From contig NZ_JAKVPE010000001.1 of assembly GCF_022482365.1 (NCBI RefSeq), forward strand, positions 992,001 to 1,056,000: a DNA stretch of 64,000 nt, given 5' to 3'. Below, piece by piece: positions 44,086 to 50,811 of this stretch. The first letter of the stretch is position 1, and each line of letters opens with the position of its first letter. The position numbers and the translations under genes were made by a program. This DNA is from Limosilactobacillus sp. Its GTDB lineage: Bacteria > Bacillota > Bacilli > Lactobacillales > Lactobacillaceae. Under the pieces are notes generated by a model that saw only the letters and a list, made by a program, of their open reading frames with translations, had not been told where the DNA came from and made no database searches.

Positions 44086-45969
44086 CTAGTCGTTGGCAAC
44101 GACCTGTTTTTCATATTCCTGTTTGTTCGAACGAGACCGCCGGTGATGGTGGCCACTAGTGCCATTGCCTTGCTGATGCTGCTTGGCGTTCTTGGCACCG
44201 TGTTCCCGGTGTTCATTCTTATTATTGTTATTGTGGTGATTGGAACGGCGGTAGTGATGGTTCTCCGAGCGGTTATCACCGTTTAGGATCGTGATCATCG
44301 GAATGATGACCGGCTTCCGCCCCGTCCGATCAAAGAGCAGCTTTTGCAGCCGGCTGACAATCGTCCGGTTCAGTGCCCGCTGGTCGACGTGCTTGTGGTT
44401 CTTGAAGGTGTTGAGAATTGCCCAGAAGACCTCGTGGTTGGCGGCCTTGATCAGTTCCTGGGATTCGTGCATGTAGACAAAGCCCCGGGAGACGATGTCC
44501 GGCCCGGCCACAATCTGGTAATCCTTCAGGTCAACCACGGCGATGGCGGTCACAACCCCTTCCTCGGACAGCAGGCGCCGTTCGCGGATCTCGGGGTTAC
44601 CGACCGTGTCGCCGGCGTCCCGACCGTCGATGTAGACGTCGCTGACGCTGTCGATGTGATCGGCCAGACGACAGGAGTCCTTGGTCAGGGCTAAGACATC
44701 CCCGTTCTCCAGGATGTAGCAGTGATCCTTCGGCACCCCGGTCAGTTGGGCCAGCTTGGTGTGAATCTTCTGCATCCGGTACTCACCGTGGACCGGCGCG
44801 AAGAATTTCGGTTTCATCAGGCGCAGCATAAATTCCTGGTCGACCTGACCACCGTGACCAGAGGTGTGGATGTTGTTGACGTAACCGTGAACAACGGAGG
44901 CGCCGTCCTCTTCCAGCTTGTTGATCAGGGCGTTGACGCTGGTGGTGTTCCCCGGAATTGGGTTGGAGGAGAAGACCACCGTATCGCCCGGCTGGATGGA
45001 GATCTGCCGGTGGGTACCGTTGGCGATCCGGCTCAGGGCCGCCATCGGTTCACCCTGGGACCCGGTACACATGATCAGGACCTTCTCCGGTGGGTAATTG
45101 TTAATTTCATTCTGGTCGATCAGCGAGTCCTTCGGGATATTCAGGTAGCCCAGCTCCTGCCCGGCCGCAATGGCATTCTCCATGCTCCGGCCAAAGACCG
45201 CGATCTTCCGGCCCTGGGCAATCGCCGCGTCGGAAGCTTCCCGCAGCCGGTAAACGTTGGAGGCGAAGGAGGCAAAGATAATCCGCCCCTTGATCCGCTC
45301 GAAGATCCGCCGAATGTGGACGTCAACCCACCGTTCGGACTTGGTGAACTGTGGCCGCTCGGCGTTGGTCGAATCGGAGGCTAAAAGGAGTACTCCGTCG
45401 TCCCCCAGCTTGGCCATCTGCTGAAGGTTCGGACCCGGCAGGTGACCAACCGGCGTCAGGTCAAACTTGAAGTCCCCGGTGTAGACAACCGTTCCCTGTG
45501 GCGTGTGCACGGCCACCCCGATCGTGTCGGGGATTGAGTGGGTTGTCCGGAAGAAGCTGACCCAGAGCTTCTTGAAGTGCACCTCGTCGAATTCATCAAT
45601 CTCGTGCAGCTCGGCGTTGCGCAGCAGGTGCTTTTCGTCCAGCTTGCCCTTAATCAAGGACATTGCAAACGGGGTCGCGTAGATCGGCACGTTGATCTTC
45701 TGCAGGAGAAATGGCAGTCCCCCAATGTGGTCTTCGTGACCGTGGGTGATGAAGATTCCCTTGATCTTGTCCTTATTTTCAACCAGGTAGTCATAGTTCT
45801 GGATGACGTAATCAACCCCGAGCAACTCGTCTTCGGGGAAGAGGACCCCACAGTCAATGATCACAATTTCATCCTGGAATTGGACACAGTACATGTTCTT
45901 ACCAATTTCGCCAAGGCCACCCATGGCGTAAAAGGCAACTTCGTTATTCTTAATCTTTAACTTTGCCAT
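44086..45969 (-). CDS. rnj: Ribonuclease J
   Basis: 627 residues, longer than the usual 555-600. Metallo-beta-lactamase core with the full active site HGHEDH (76-81), then beta-CASP (CTGSQGEPMAALSR) and the C-terminal domain. The intact site suggests an active J1-like enzyme for 5'-3' decay and rRNA maturation. The last ~70 residues are a basic His/Asn-rich tail (NHHYRRSNHHNNNNKNEHRE, later SGHHHRRSRSNK). Start ATG, GGAAAG upstream. Confidence 0.9.
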   Translation of the reverse strand: MAKLKIKNNEVAFYAMGGLGEIGKNMYCVQFQDEIVIIDCGVLFPEDELLGVDYVIQNYDYLVENKDKIKGIFITHGHEDHIGGLPFLLQKINVPIYATPFAMSLIKGKLDEKHLLRNAELHEIDEFDEVHFKKLWVSFFRTTHSIPDTIGVAVHTPQGTVVYTGDFKFDLTPVGHLPGPNLQQMAKLGDDGVLLLASDSTNAERPQFTKSERWVDVHIRRIFERIKGRIIFASFASNVYRLREASDAAIAQGRKIAVFGRSMENAIAAGQELGYLNIPKDSLIDQNEINNYPPEKVLIMCTGSQGEPMAALSRIANGTHRQISIQPGDTVVFSSNPIPGNTTSVNALINKLEEDGASVVHGYVNNIHTSGHGGQVDQEFMLRLMKPKFFAPVHGEYRMQKIHTKLAQLTGVPKDHCYILENGDVLALTKDSCRLADHIDSVSDVYIDGRDAGDTVGNPEIRERRLLSEEGVVTAIAVVDLKDYQIVAGPDIVSRGFVYMHESQELIKAANHEVFWAILNTFKNHKHVDQRALNRTIVSRLQKLLFDRTGRKPVIIPMITILNGDNRSENHHYRRSNHHNNNNKNEHREHGAKNAKQHQQGNGTSGHHHRRSRSNKQEYEKQVVAND

Positions 45970-46163
45970 AATACCTTTCTTTCCTTTTGATTTTTTAATC
46001 CTCGCGTCAACTACTAACGGAAAAATAAGTAGGCCAAAAGAACCGCTTTGTTATCAACAAGGGCGGTGAAAATGTTCAATTGGCAATAAATTGGGTTATT
46101 TTTTATCCGTACGTAAAACTAAATTTATTTTACCACAAGTAGATAAATGAGGATAGTGATTAA

Positions 46164-46204
46164 GAAAAAGGGGGCGACATCCCCTTGCGGATGTCGCCCC
46201 CTTA
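46164..46204. terminator. Strong bidirectional terminator
   Basis: AAGGGGGCGACATCC pairs with GGATGTCGCCCCCTT, loop of a few bases, T/A flanks. Ends the leftward small gene at 46221. The remaining ~190 bp up to rnj hold only its promoter region. Confidence 0.92.
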
Positions 46205-46220
46205 TTAGTTCGATTTAATT

Positions 46221-46568
46221 TTAGTCTTCGCTTGGCAGCTTAACTTCCTGATTCTCCCAGGATTGTTCCCAGTCCTTGACCGGTTCGCCATCTTCCTGGT
46301 AGTAAACCGTCGTGAGCTGGTTCAAAATCTTTTCATATAAGGACTTCGACAGCCGGTAGCTCTCGGCCGCCAGGTCACCATGCCCCATAAAGCTGTTCAG
46401 GTTCAGGATGCTGTTGATCGTCCCCATGATGCCGTTGTCCACCTTGGACCCGAGGATCTCCAAACTGTCCTTTTCGTACTGGTCAATGTAATAGTCAATG
46501 AAGGACTTCAAAGCCGTCTCCTTTGCATCGGCATTGAGGTCTGCGTAGTGCAATCCCTTTTCACTCAC
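46221..46568 (-). CDS. Hypothetical protein, small
   Basis: About 115 residues if started at the GTG at 46568 (MSEKGLHYADLNADAKETAL), which has AAAGGGA upstream; an ATG at 46586 lacks a ribosome site. Predicted mostly helical, acidic, soluble (DYYIDQYEKDSLEILGSKVD, NLNSFMGHGDLAAESYRLSK). No signal or membrane segment. I do not recognise the family. It lies downstream of the MerR gene and could share its transcript. Confidence 0.6.
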   Translation of the reverse strand: MSEKGLHYADLNADAKETALKSFIDYYIDQYEKDSLEILGSKVDNGIMGTINSILNLNSFMGHGDLAAESYRLSKSLYEKILNQLTTVYYQEDGEPVKDWEQSWENQEVKLPSED

Positions 46569-46645
46569 AAGTGTCGTCCCTTTCATATCAGTATTGTCAA
46601 TTCCACCATACCACAAAATGCGCTGGATGGAGCGGAAAAGATCAC

Positions 46646-47089
46646 TTATTGCCGGCGGGGACGAAGATGGATACTTGTTTGGCCGTCTTTAATCAGGGCG
46701 TACACCTCCTGGGTCGGATCATCGTCCAATGGCCCGAGGTCCACCTCACCGCTATCTGAATCGACCTGTTGAATATTTTCAATCCGGTCGGCAAGGAACT
46801 GACGAAAGATCTTCATCGTCAGTCGGTGCTGCTGCTCATACTCAGCCGCCTTGGCCAGCGTGTAGCCCTGGTCCAGGAAATATTTAATCGTGATGACCCG
46901 GCAAATCGTCACCAGGCCGAAGCGGTGGTTGGCATTCTCGGCGTCCTGGTCAGAATGAATGTAGCCCTTGCGCTCCCAGTAACGGATCTGGCGTGGCGAC
47001 ACCCCGGTCTCCTTGGCCAGCTCCGTCATGCTGATGCGGAGGTTGCTGTTGACAAACAGCCGGCGAAATCGCTGGGTTAGTGTTTCCAT
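46646..47089 (-). CDS. MerR-family transcriptional regulator
   Basis: 147 residues from the ATG at 47089, with GAGGTG six bases upstream; a GTG two codons earlier overlaps that site. N-terminal MerR winged helix: ISMTELAKETGVSPRQIRYW then ERKGYI. A short C-terminal region (KIFRQFLADRIENIQQVDSD) without metal-binding cysteines suggests a drug-type sensor like GlnR/TnrA-like small MerRs. Divergent from an MFS pump, with a palindrome in the shared region. Confidence 0.85.
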   Translation of the reverse strand: METLTQRFRRLFVNSNLRISMTELAKETGVSPRQIRYWERKGYIHSDQDAENANHRFGLVTICRVITIKYFLDQGYTLAKAAEYEQQHRLTMKIFRQFLADRIENIQQVDSDSGEVDLGPLDDDPTQEVYALIKDGQTSIHLRPRRQ

Positions 47090-47146
47090 TGTCACACCTC
47101 GTTTCCTAATTTAATTCGGTTTAACTATAGCTAATTCCAAACAACT

Positions 47147-47187
47147 TTGTCAAATAATTTGACAATGATGTCAAATTATCTTACTAT
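47147..47187 (+). promoter_or_regulatory. MFS promoter with MerR-type operator
   Basis: Perfect palindrome TTGTCAAAT-A-ATTTGACAA (47147-47165), plus a third half site GTCAAATTAT downstream. The -35 TTGACA (47159-47164) is embedded in it; 17 bp later is -10 TACTAT (47182-47187). The neighbouring MerR protein is the obvious candidate ligand. Confidence 0.65.
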
Positions 47188-47226
47188 CGTAAGCACGACT
47201 AAAAATTAGGAAAAGAGGTCTTCTTC

Positions 47227-48735
47227 GTGAACAACGCTGCACAAAGCGTCGATATCAATAATCAACCTTATAACCGTTCACTGATGGTCCTGGTCCTCTT
47301 GATTGGGGCCTTCTGTACGGTTCTCAACCAGACCATCCTGTCGACGGCTTTCCCTACCTTAATGAAAACCTTCGACATCAGCACCTCCACCGTGCAGTGG
47401 CTGACCACCGGATTCATGATGGTTAACGGGATCATGATCCCCATCAGTGCCTACCTGAGCAGCCGCTTCAACACCAAGGTGCTCTTTATTGCGGCCATGA
47501 CCACCTTTGAAATCGGCACCATCATGGCCTGGGTTGCCCCGAGCTTCGGGGTGCTCCTGGCCGCCCGGCTGATCCAGGCCGTCGGGGTCGGTATCAACAT
47601 GCCCCTGATGCAGAACATCATGCTGACGATCTACCCGCCAGAAAAGCGGGGTGCCGCCATGGGAATCAACGGCCTGGTCATCGGGCTAGCCCCGGCGATC
47701 GGTCCAACCCTGTCCGGATGGGTGATCGACAACTACAGCTGGCGCTGGCTGTTCGGGATGATCGCTCCAATCGCTGCCCTGGTCATCATCGCCAGTTTCT
47801 TCTTAGTCAAGAACGTCATTCCAAACCGACGGCCACACCTGGACGCCCTGTCCGTCATCCTTTCGACCGCTGGCTTCGGCAGCATGCTTTACGGTTTTTC
47901 CAGCGTCGGTGACAAGGGTTGGACCAGTCCGCTGGTCATCTGGACCATTGTCATCGGGGCCGTGCTCGTCGTCTTCCTGGTGCTGCGCCAGAACAAGCTG
48001 GACGAGCCCTTCCTGGAATTCAATGTCTTTGAAAGCGCCGAGTACACCCTGGCAACCATCCTGAGTTCGATCGTCATGATGGCGATGGTCGGCGCCGAGA
48101 TGGTCATTCCGCTCTACTTGCAGATCATCCACGGCATGTCGGCCTTCCACTCCGGACTGACCCTGCTCTTCGGGGCCCTTTTCATGGGGATCATGAGCCC
48201 GATCACCGGACGACTCTTTGACCGGCACGGGGCCAAGCGTCTGGCGATGACCGGGATGTTTATCCTGACCGTCGGCACCCTGCCCTTTGCCTTTCTGACC
48301 CGCGACACGCCGACGATCTACATCGTCTTTCTCTACGCCATCCGGATGTTTGGGATCTCCATGGTCATGATGCCGGTGACGACCTCCGGGATGAACTCCC
48401 TGCCGTTTAACCTGATCGCCCACGGGACCGCCGTCAACAACACCATTCGACAGGTGGCAACCTCCGTCGGGACCGCGATCATGATCTCTGTTTTGACCAA
48501 CGTAACCAATAACCACAAGCCGGCCCACGCTCTCTTGGCTCAGGCACCACTTCAGTACAAGTCCAAGATGTTTGACGCCACGCTGACCGGTTACCACGCC
48601 GCCTTCTGGTTTGCGATCTTCTTCGCTGCCTTAGGACTGCTCCTGTCCTTCTTCGTTACCAGCGGGACCGGGATTCATCCCCGGATCGATAGCGAGGACA
48701 TCGTTGGTTCCCATGATGGAAAGGAGGAGAAATAA
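47227..48735 (+). CDS. MFS drug exporter, DHA2/EmrB-QacA type
   Basis: 502 residues, about 14 helices. Starts GTG after AAAAGAGG. Loop 2-3 carries AYLSSRFNTK, helix 5 region has GPTLSGWVIDN (motif C), and the DHA2 N-terminal NQTILSTAFPTLMK. Proton-driven efflux, substrate unknown. Followed at 48740 by a DUF4811 gene; regulated probably by the divergent MerR. Confidence 0.88.
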   Translation: MNNAAQSVDINNQPYNRSLMVLVLLIGAFCTVLNQTILSTAFPTLMKTFDISTSTVQWLTTGFMMVNGIMIPISAYLSSRFNTKVLFIAAMTTFEIGTIMAWVAPSFGVLLAARLIQAVGVGINMPLMQNIMLTIYPPEKRGAAMGINGLVIGLAPAIGPTLSGWVIDNYSWRWLFGMIAPIAALVIIASFFLVKNVIPNRRPHLDALSVILSTAGFGSMLYGFSSVGDKGWTSPLVIWTIVIGAVLVVFLVLRQNKLDEPFLEFNVFESAEYTLATILSSIVMMAMVGAEMVIPLYLQIIHGMSAFHSGLTLLFGALFMGIMSPITGRLFDRHGAKRLAMTGMFILTVGTLPFAFLTRDTPTIYIVFLYAIRMFGISMVMMPVTTSGMNSLPFNLIAHGTAVNNTIRQVATSVGTAIMISVLTNVTNNHKPAHALLAQAPLQYKSKMFDATLTGYHAAFWFAIFFAALGLLLSFFVTSGTGIHPRIDSEDIVGSHDGKEEK

Positions 48736-48739
48736 AATA

Positions 48740-49465
48740 ATGGTTATTATCATCATGTTTGCTGCCGCCATTGCCTTCTTCCTCAGCGTCATGCTGGTTA
48801 AGAACAAGGGATTAAGCGCCGTCTTAGCCCTCATCTTCGGGATCCTCTTCGTCGGTTCCACGGCCCTGATGACCCTCAACTACAGCCACCACTTTGGTAT
48901 GCACCAGGTCACCACGACCACGACTAAACGAATTTACCCGGTAAGCTCAACCATGCCGCTGGCTCTCTACCAGCCGGTGGGCACGAGTGGTGAGGACAAC
49001 GTCTACATCTATAAGACGTCGGCTCAGCAGAAGAAGCCGGTCCACACCCAGGCCAACGAATACACCCACAGCAAGATCAAGTGGACGAATCGGTCGACGC
49101 CACGCCTAGTCACCAAGGAGACGCGCTGGCGCTACAAGAATAACTTCTACCGGGTGCTTTACGGCGGCGCGGGGATGGACAAGACCCTGGTCAAGCGAAT
49201 CAACACGCTGGAGTACCCCCGGACCTACGTCAAGCTGACCGTCAAGCAGGCGGCAAAGCTTCAGGCCGTGGCCAAATCACCACAGGTTGCGCAAATGCAG
49301 GCTAGTGCCCAACAAACGGGCAAGGCCTACGTCAGCGCCAAGGTTCAACAGGCGATGGCCAAGAACCCACACATGAGCGCTAAGCAGATTCAGCAGACTG
49401 CCCAAACGGCTCAGCAGGAGTTCCAGGCCAAAATGGTTCGCCAAATGCTAAAACAATTAAACTAA
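48740..49465 (+). CDS. DUF4811-type membrane-anchored protein
   Basis: 241 residues from the ATG at 48740 (MVIIIMFAAAIAFFLSVML), with AAGGAGG about 12 bases upstream. Two N-terminal helices, then an extracellular domain (YQPVGTSGEDNVYIYKTSAQ) and a Gln/Ala-rich coiled tail (TAQTAQQEFQAKMVRQMLKQ). DUF4811 proteins in lactobacilli commonly follow EmrB-type pumps, so a helper role is likely but unproven. Four bases after the MFS stop. Confidence 0.75.
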   Translation: MVIIIMFAAAIAFFLSVMLVKNKGLSAVLALIFGILFVGSTALMTLNYSHHFGMHQVTTTTTKRIYPVSSTMPLALYQPVGTSGEDNVYIYKTSAQQKKPVHTQANEYTHSKIKWTNRSTPRLVTKETRWRYKNNFYRVLYGGAGMDKTLVKRINTLEYPRTYVKLTVKQAAKLQAVAKSPQVAQMQASAQQTGKAYVSAKVQQAMAKNPHMSAKQIQQTAQTAQQEFQAKMVRQMLKQLN

Positions 49466-49466
49466 A

Positions 49467-49513
49467 TTCAAAAGGATGCGACCGGGCAAAAGCTCAGTCA
49501 CATCCTTTTTGAA
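49467..49513 (+). terminator. Terminator of MFS/DUF4811 operon
   Basis: TTCAAAAGGATG...GAC pairs with GTC...CATCCTTTTTGAA. Confidence 0.88.
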
Positions 49514-49531
49514 TTCTAATAATAAGATAAC

Positions 49532-49660
49532 GTGGAAATAACCGTGTGGCTAGTGTCTAGCGCAGCGAAGCAAGTCTATTTGACTACGGACGAAAGCCGA
49601 CGCCTTCAGCGCCGACTCCCGTCCTAGTAGCCTCTCGCCCCACTGATGGTTATTTTCCAC
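49532..49660 (-). ncRNA. Candidate structured RNA (three-way junction) after rluA-type gene
   Basis: 129 nt closed by P1 (GTGGAAAATAACC with GGTTATTTCCAC). Inside: P2 CAGTGGGGCGAG/CTTGCTTCGCTG (12 bp), P3 GGCTAC/GTAGTC, and P4 a 17-bp hairpin at 49588-49624 with a GAA loop; plus P5 GCTAG-ACA-CTAGC (49549-49561). Many G-U pairs exist only in the minus-strand RNA, so it is a leftward RNA, read from the 3' end of the RluA gene. No family recognised; it could also be a dispersed repeat. Confidence 0.6.
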
Positions 49661-50540
49661 TCACTTTTTCCATCAATTCCTCAAATGCCGCCGGGAGCGG
49701 GGACGTGAAGGTCAGTTGTCGCAGCGTGAACGGATCCTTGAAGGACAGTTTGGCCGCGTGGAGCAGCTGGTGACCTGCCGCCGTCGCCGGACCGCCGTAA
49801 AGGGCATCCCCGATCAAGGGATGGCCCAAGTAGGCGAAGTGAACCCGAATCTGGTGGGTCCGGCCGGTGTGCAGCTGGATCCGAACCAGCGTCCAGTCGG
49901 TCCCCCGTTTCTCAGCCCAGTACTCAGTCAGGGCCCGCTGCCCGTCTTCGGCGATTACCCGCTGGGCCTGGTCGGGGCGGCGAGCAATTGGCTGGTCAAT
50001 CAAACCGTGGTCGTCGGCCAAGCGGCCCGCAATCAGTGCCGTGTACTCCTTGAGCATCCGGTGCTGCTGGACCTGCTGGCTAATCATGCTGGAGGCAACG
50101 TGGTGCTTGGCCACCAGGAGCAGGCCGCTGGTGTCGCGGTCCAGCCGGGTGATCAGGTGGGGCTGCAGGTCTTCTGCGCCCTGGGCCGTTAGGTAGCCCT
50201 TGACCCGGTTCAGGATGGTGTCGTTGGGCGTACTGGGCCCCGGGATGGAGCTGACCCCGACCGGCTTGTCGACCACCAGCCAGTTGTCATCTTCATAGAC
50301 TACCTTTAAGGGCTGGTCACTGATGGCGACGGTCGGGTCGGCCGGTTCCGGCTGGACCTGAATCGTTAACGGCTGGTTGGGCAGCACCTTGGTCGTCGGC
50401 CGCACCGGACGGTGATCCACCAGGAAGGTCCCCTGCCCCTTCTTGATCTCATTGAAGAGGCGGTGGCCCATCCCCAGCTCCTGCAGGTACTTCTTAATCT
50501 TAATCGGTTCGCTTCCCCGATAAATCCACGTATTTTCCAT
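49650..50540 (-). CDS. RluA-family pseudouridine synthase
   Basis: 296 residues. It converts uridine to pseudouridine in rRNA or tRNA. Catalytic aspartate in ITRLDRDTSGLLLVAK; RTHQIRVHFAYLGHPLIGD and LLHAAKLSFKDP follow. The N-terminal ~65 residues form an S4-like or RluD-type accessory part. Family-level call; RluD-like or RluC-like role is not settled. The stop lies inside the closing stem of the structured RNA. Start ATG with GGAGGAA. Confidence 0.87.
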   Translation of the reverse strand: MENTWIYRGSEPIKIKKYLQELGMGHRLFNEIKKGQGTFLVDHRPVRPTTKVLPNQPLTIQVQPEPADPTVAISDQPLKVVYEDDNWLVVDKPVGVSSIPGPSTPNDTILNRVKGYLTAQGAEDLQPHLITRLDRDTSGLLLVAKHHVASSMISQQVQQHRMLKEYTALIAGRLADDHGLIDQPIARRPDQAQRVIAEDGQRALTEYWAEKRGTDWTLVRIQLHTGRTHQIRVHFAYLGHPLIGDALYGGPATAAGHQLLHAAKLSFKDPFTLRQLTFTSPLPAAFEELMEKVSGK

Positions 50541-50563
50541 TGTTCCTCCATTATTTTTGGTAC

Positions 50564-50591
50564 AAAAAAAGCTGAGTACAACGACTCAACT
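50564..50591 (-). terminator. tRNA-Asp terminator
   Basis: AGTTGAGT pairs with ACTCAGCT (G-U included), then seven T, reading leftward. Confidence 0.82.
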
Positions 50592-50604
50592 TTGACAGTT
50601 TATA

Positions 50605-50679
50605 CGGTCCGTACGAGACTCGAACTCGTGATCTCATCCGTGACAGGGATGCGTCCTAAACCAACTAGACCAACGGACC
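50605..50679 (-). tRNA. tRNA-Asp(GTC)
   Basis: Acceptor GGTCCGT/ACGGACC with discriminator G, anticodon loop CTGTCAC (GTC), T loop GTTCGAGTC. A stand-alone gene with its own promoter (-35 TTGACG, 17 bp, -10 TATACT upstream) and terminator. Confidence 0.94.
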
Positions 50680-50698
50680 ATTTGACAACATCTAAGAG

Positions 50699-50727
50699 TA
50701 TACGTGATATTAACCCGGGCGTCAACT
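50699..50727 (-). promoter_or_regulatory. tRNA-Asp promoter
   Basis: -35 TTGACG, 17 bp spacer, -10 TATACT, reading leftward, about 20 bp before the mature tRNA 5' end. Confidence 0.65.
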
Positions 50728-50811
50728 ACTATTTTACTAATTCACCTGACGCCGCCCCGCTGAGCATTTATAATGGAAATAGCTGTTACTCACGAGGAGG
50801 AAATTACTACT

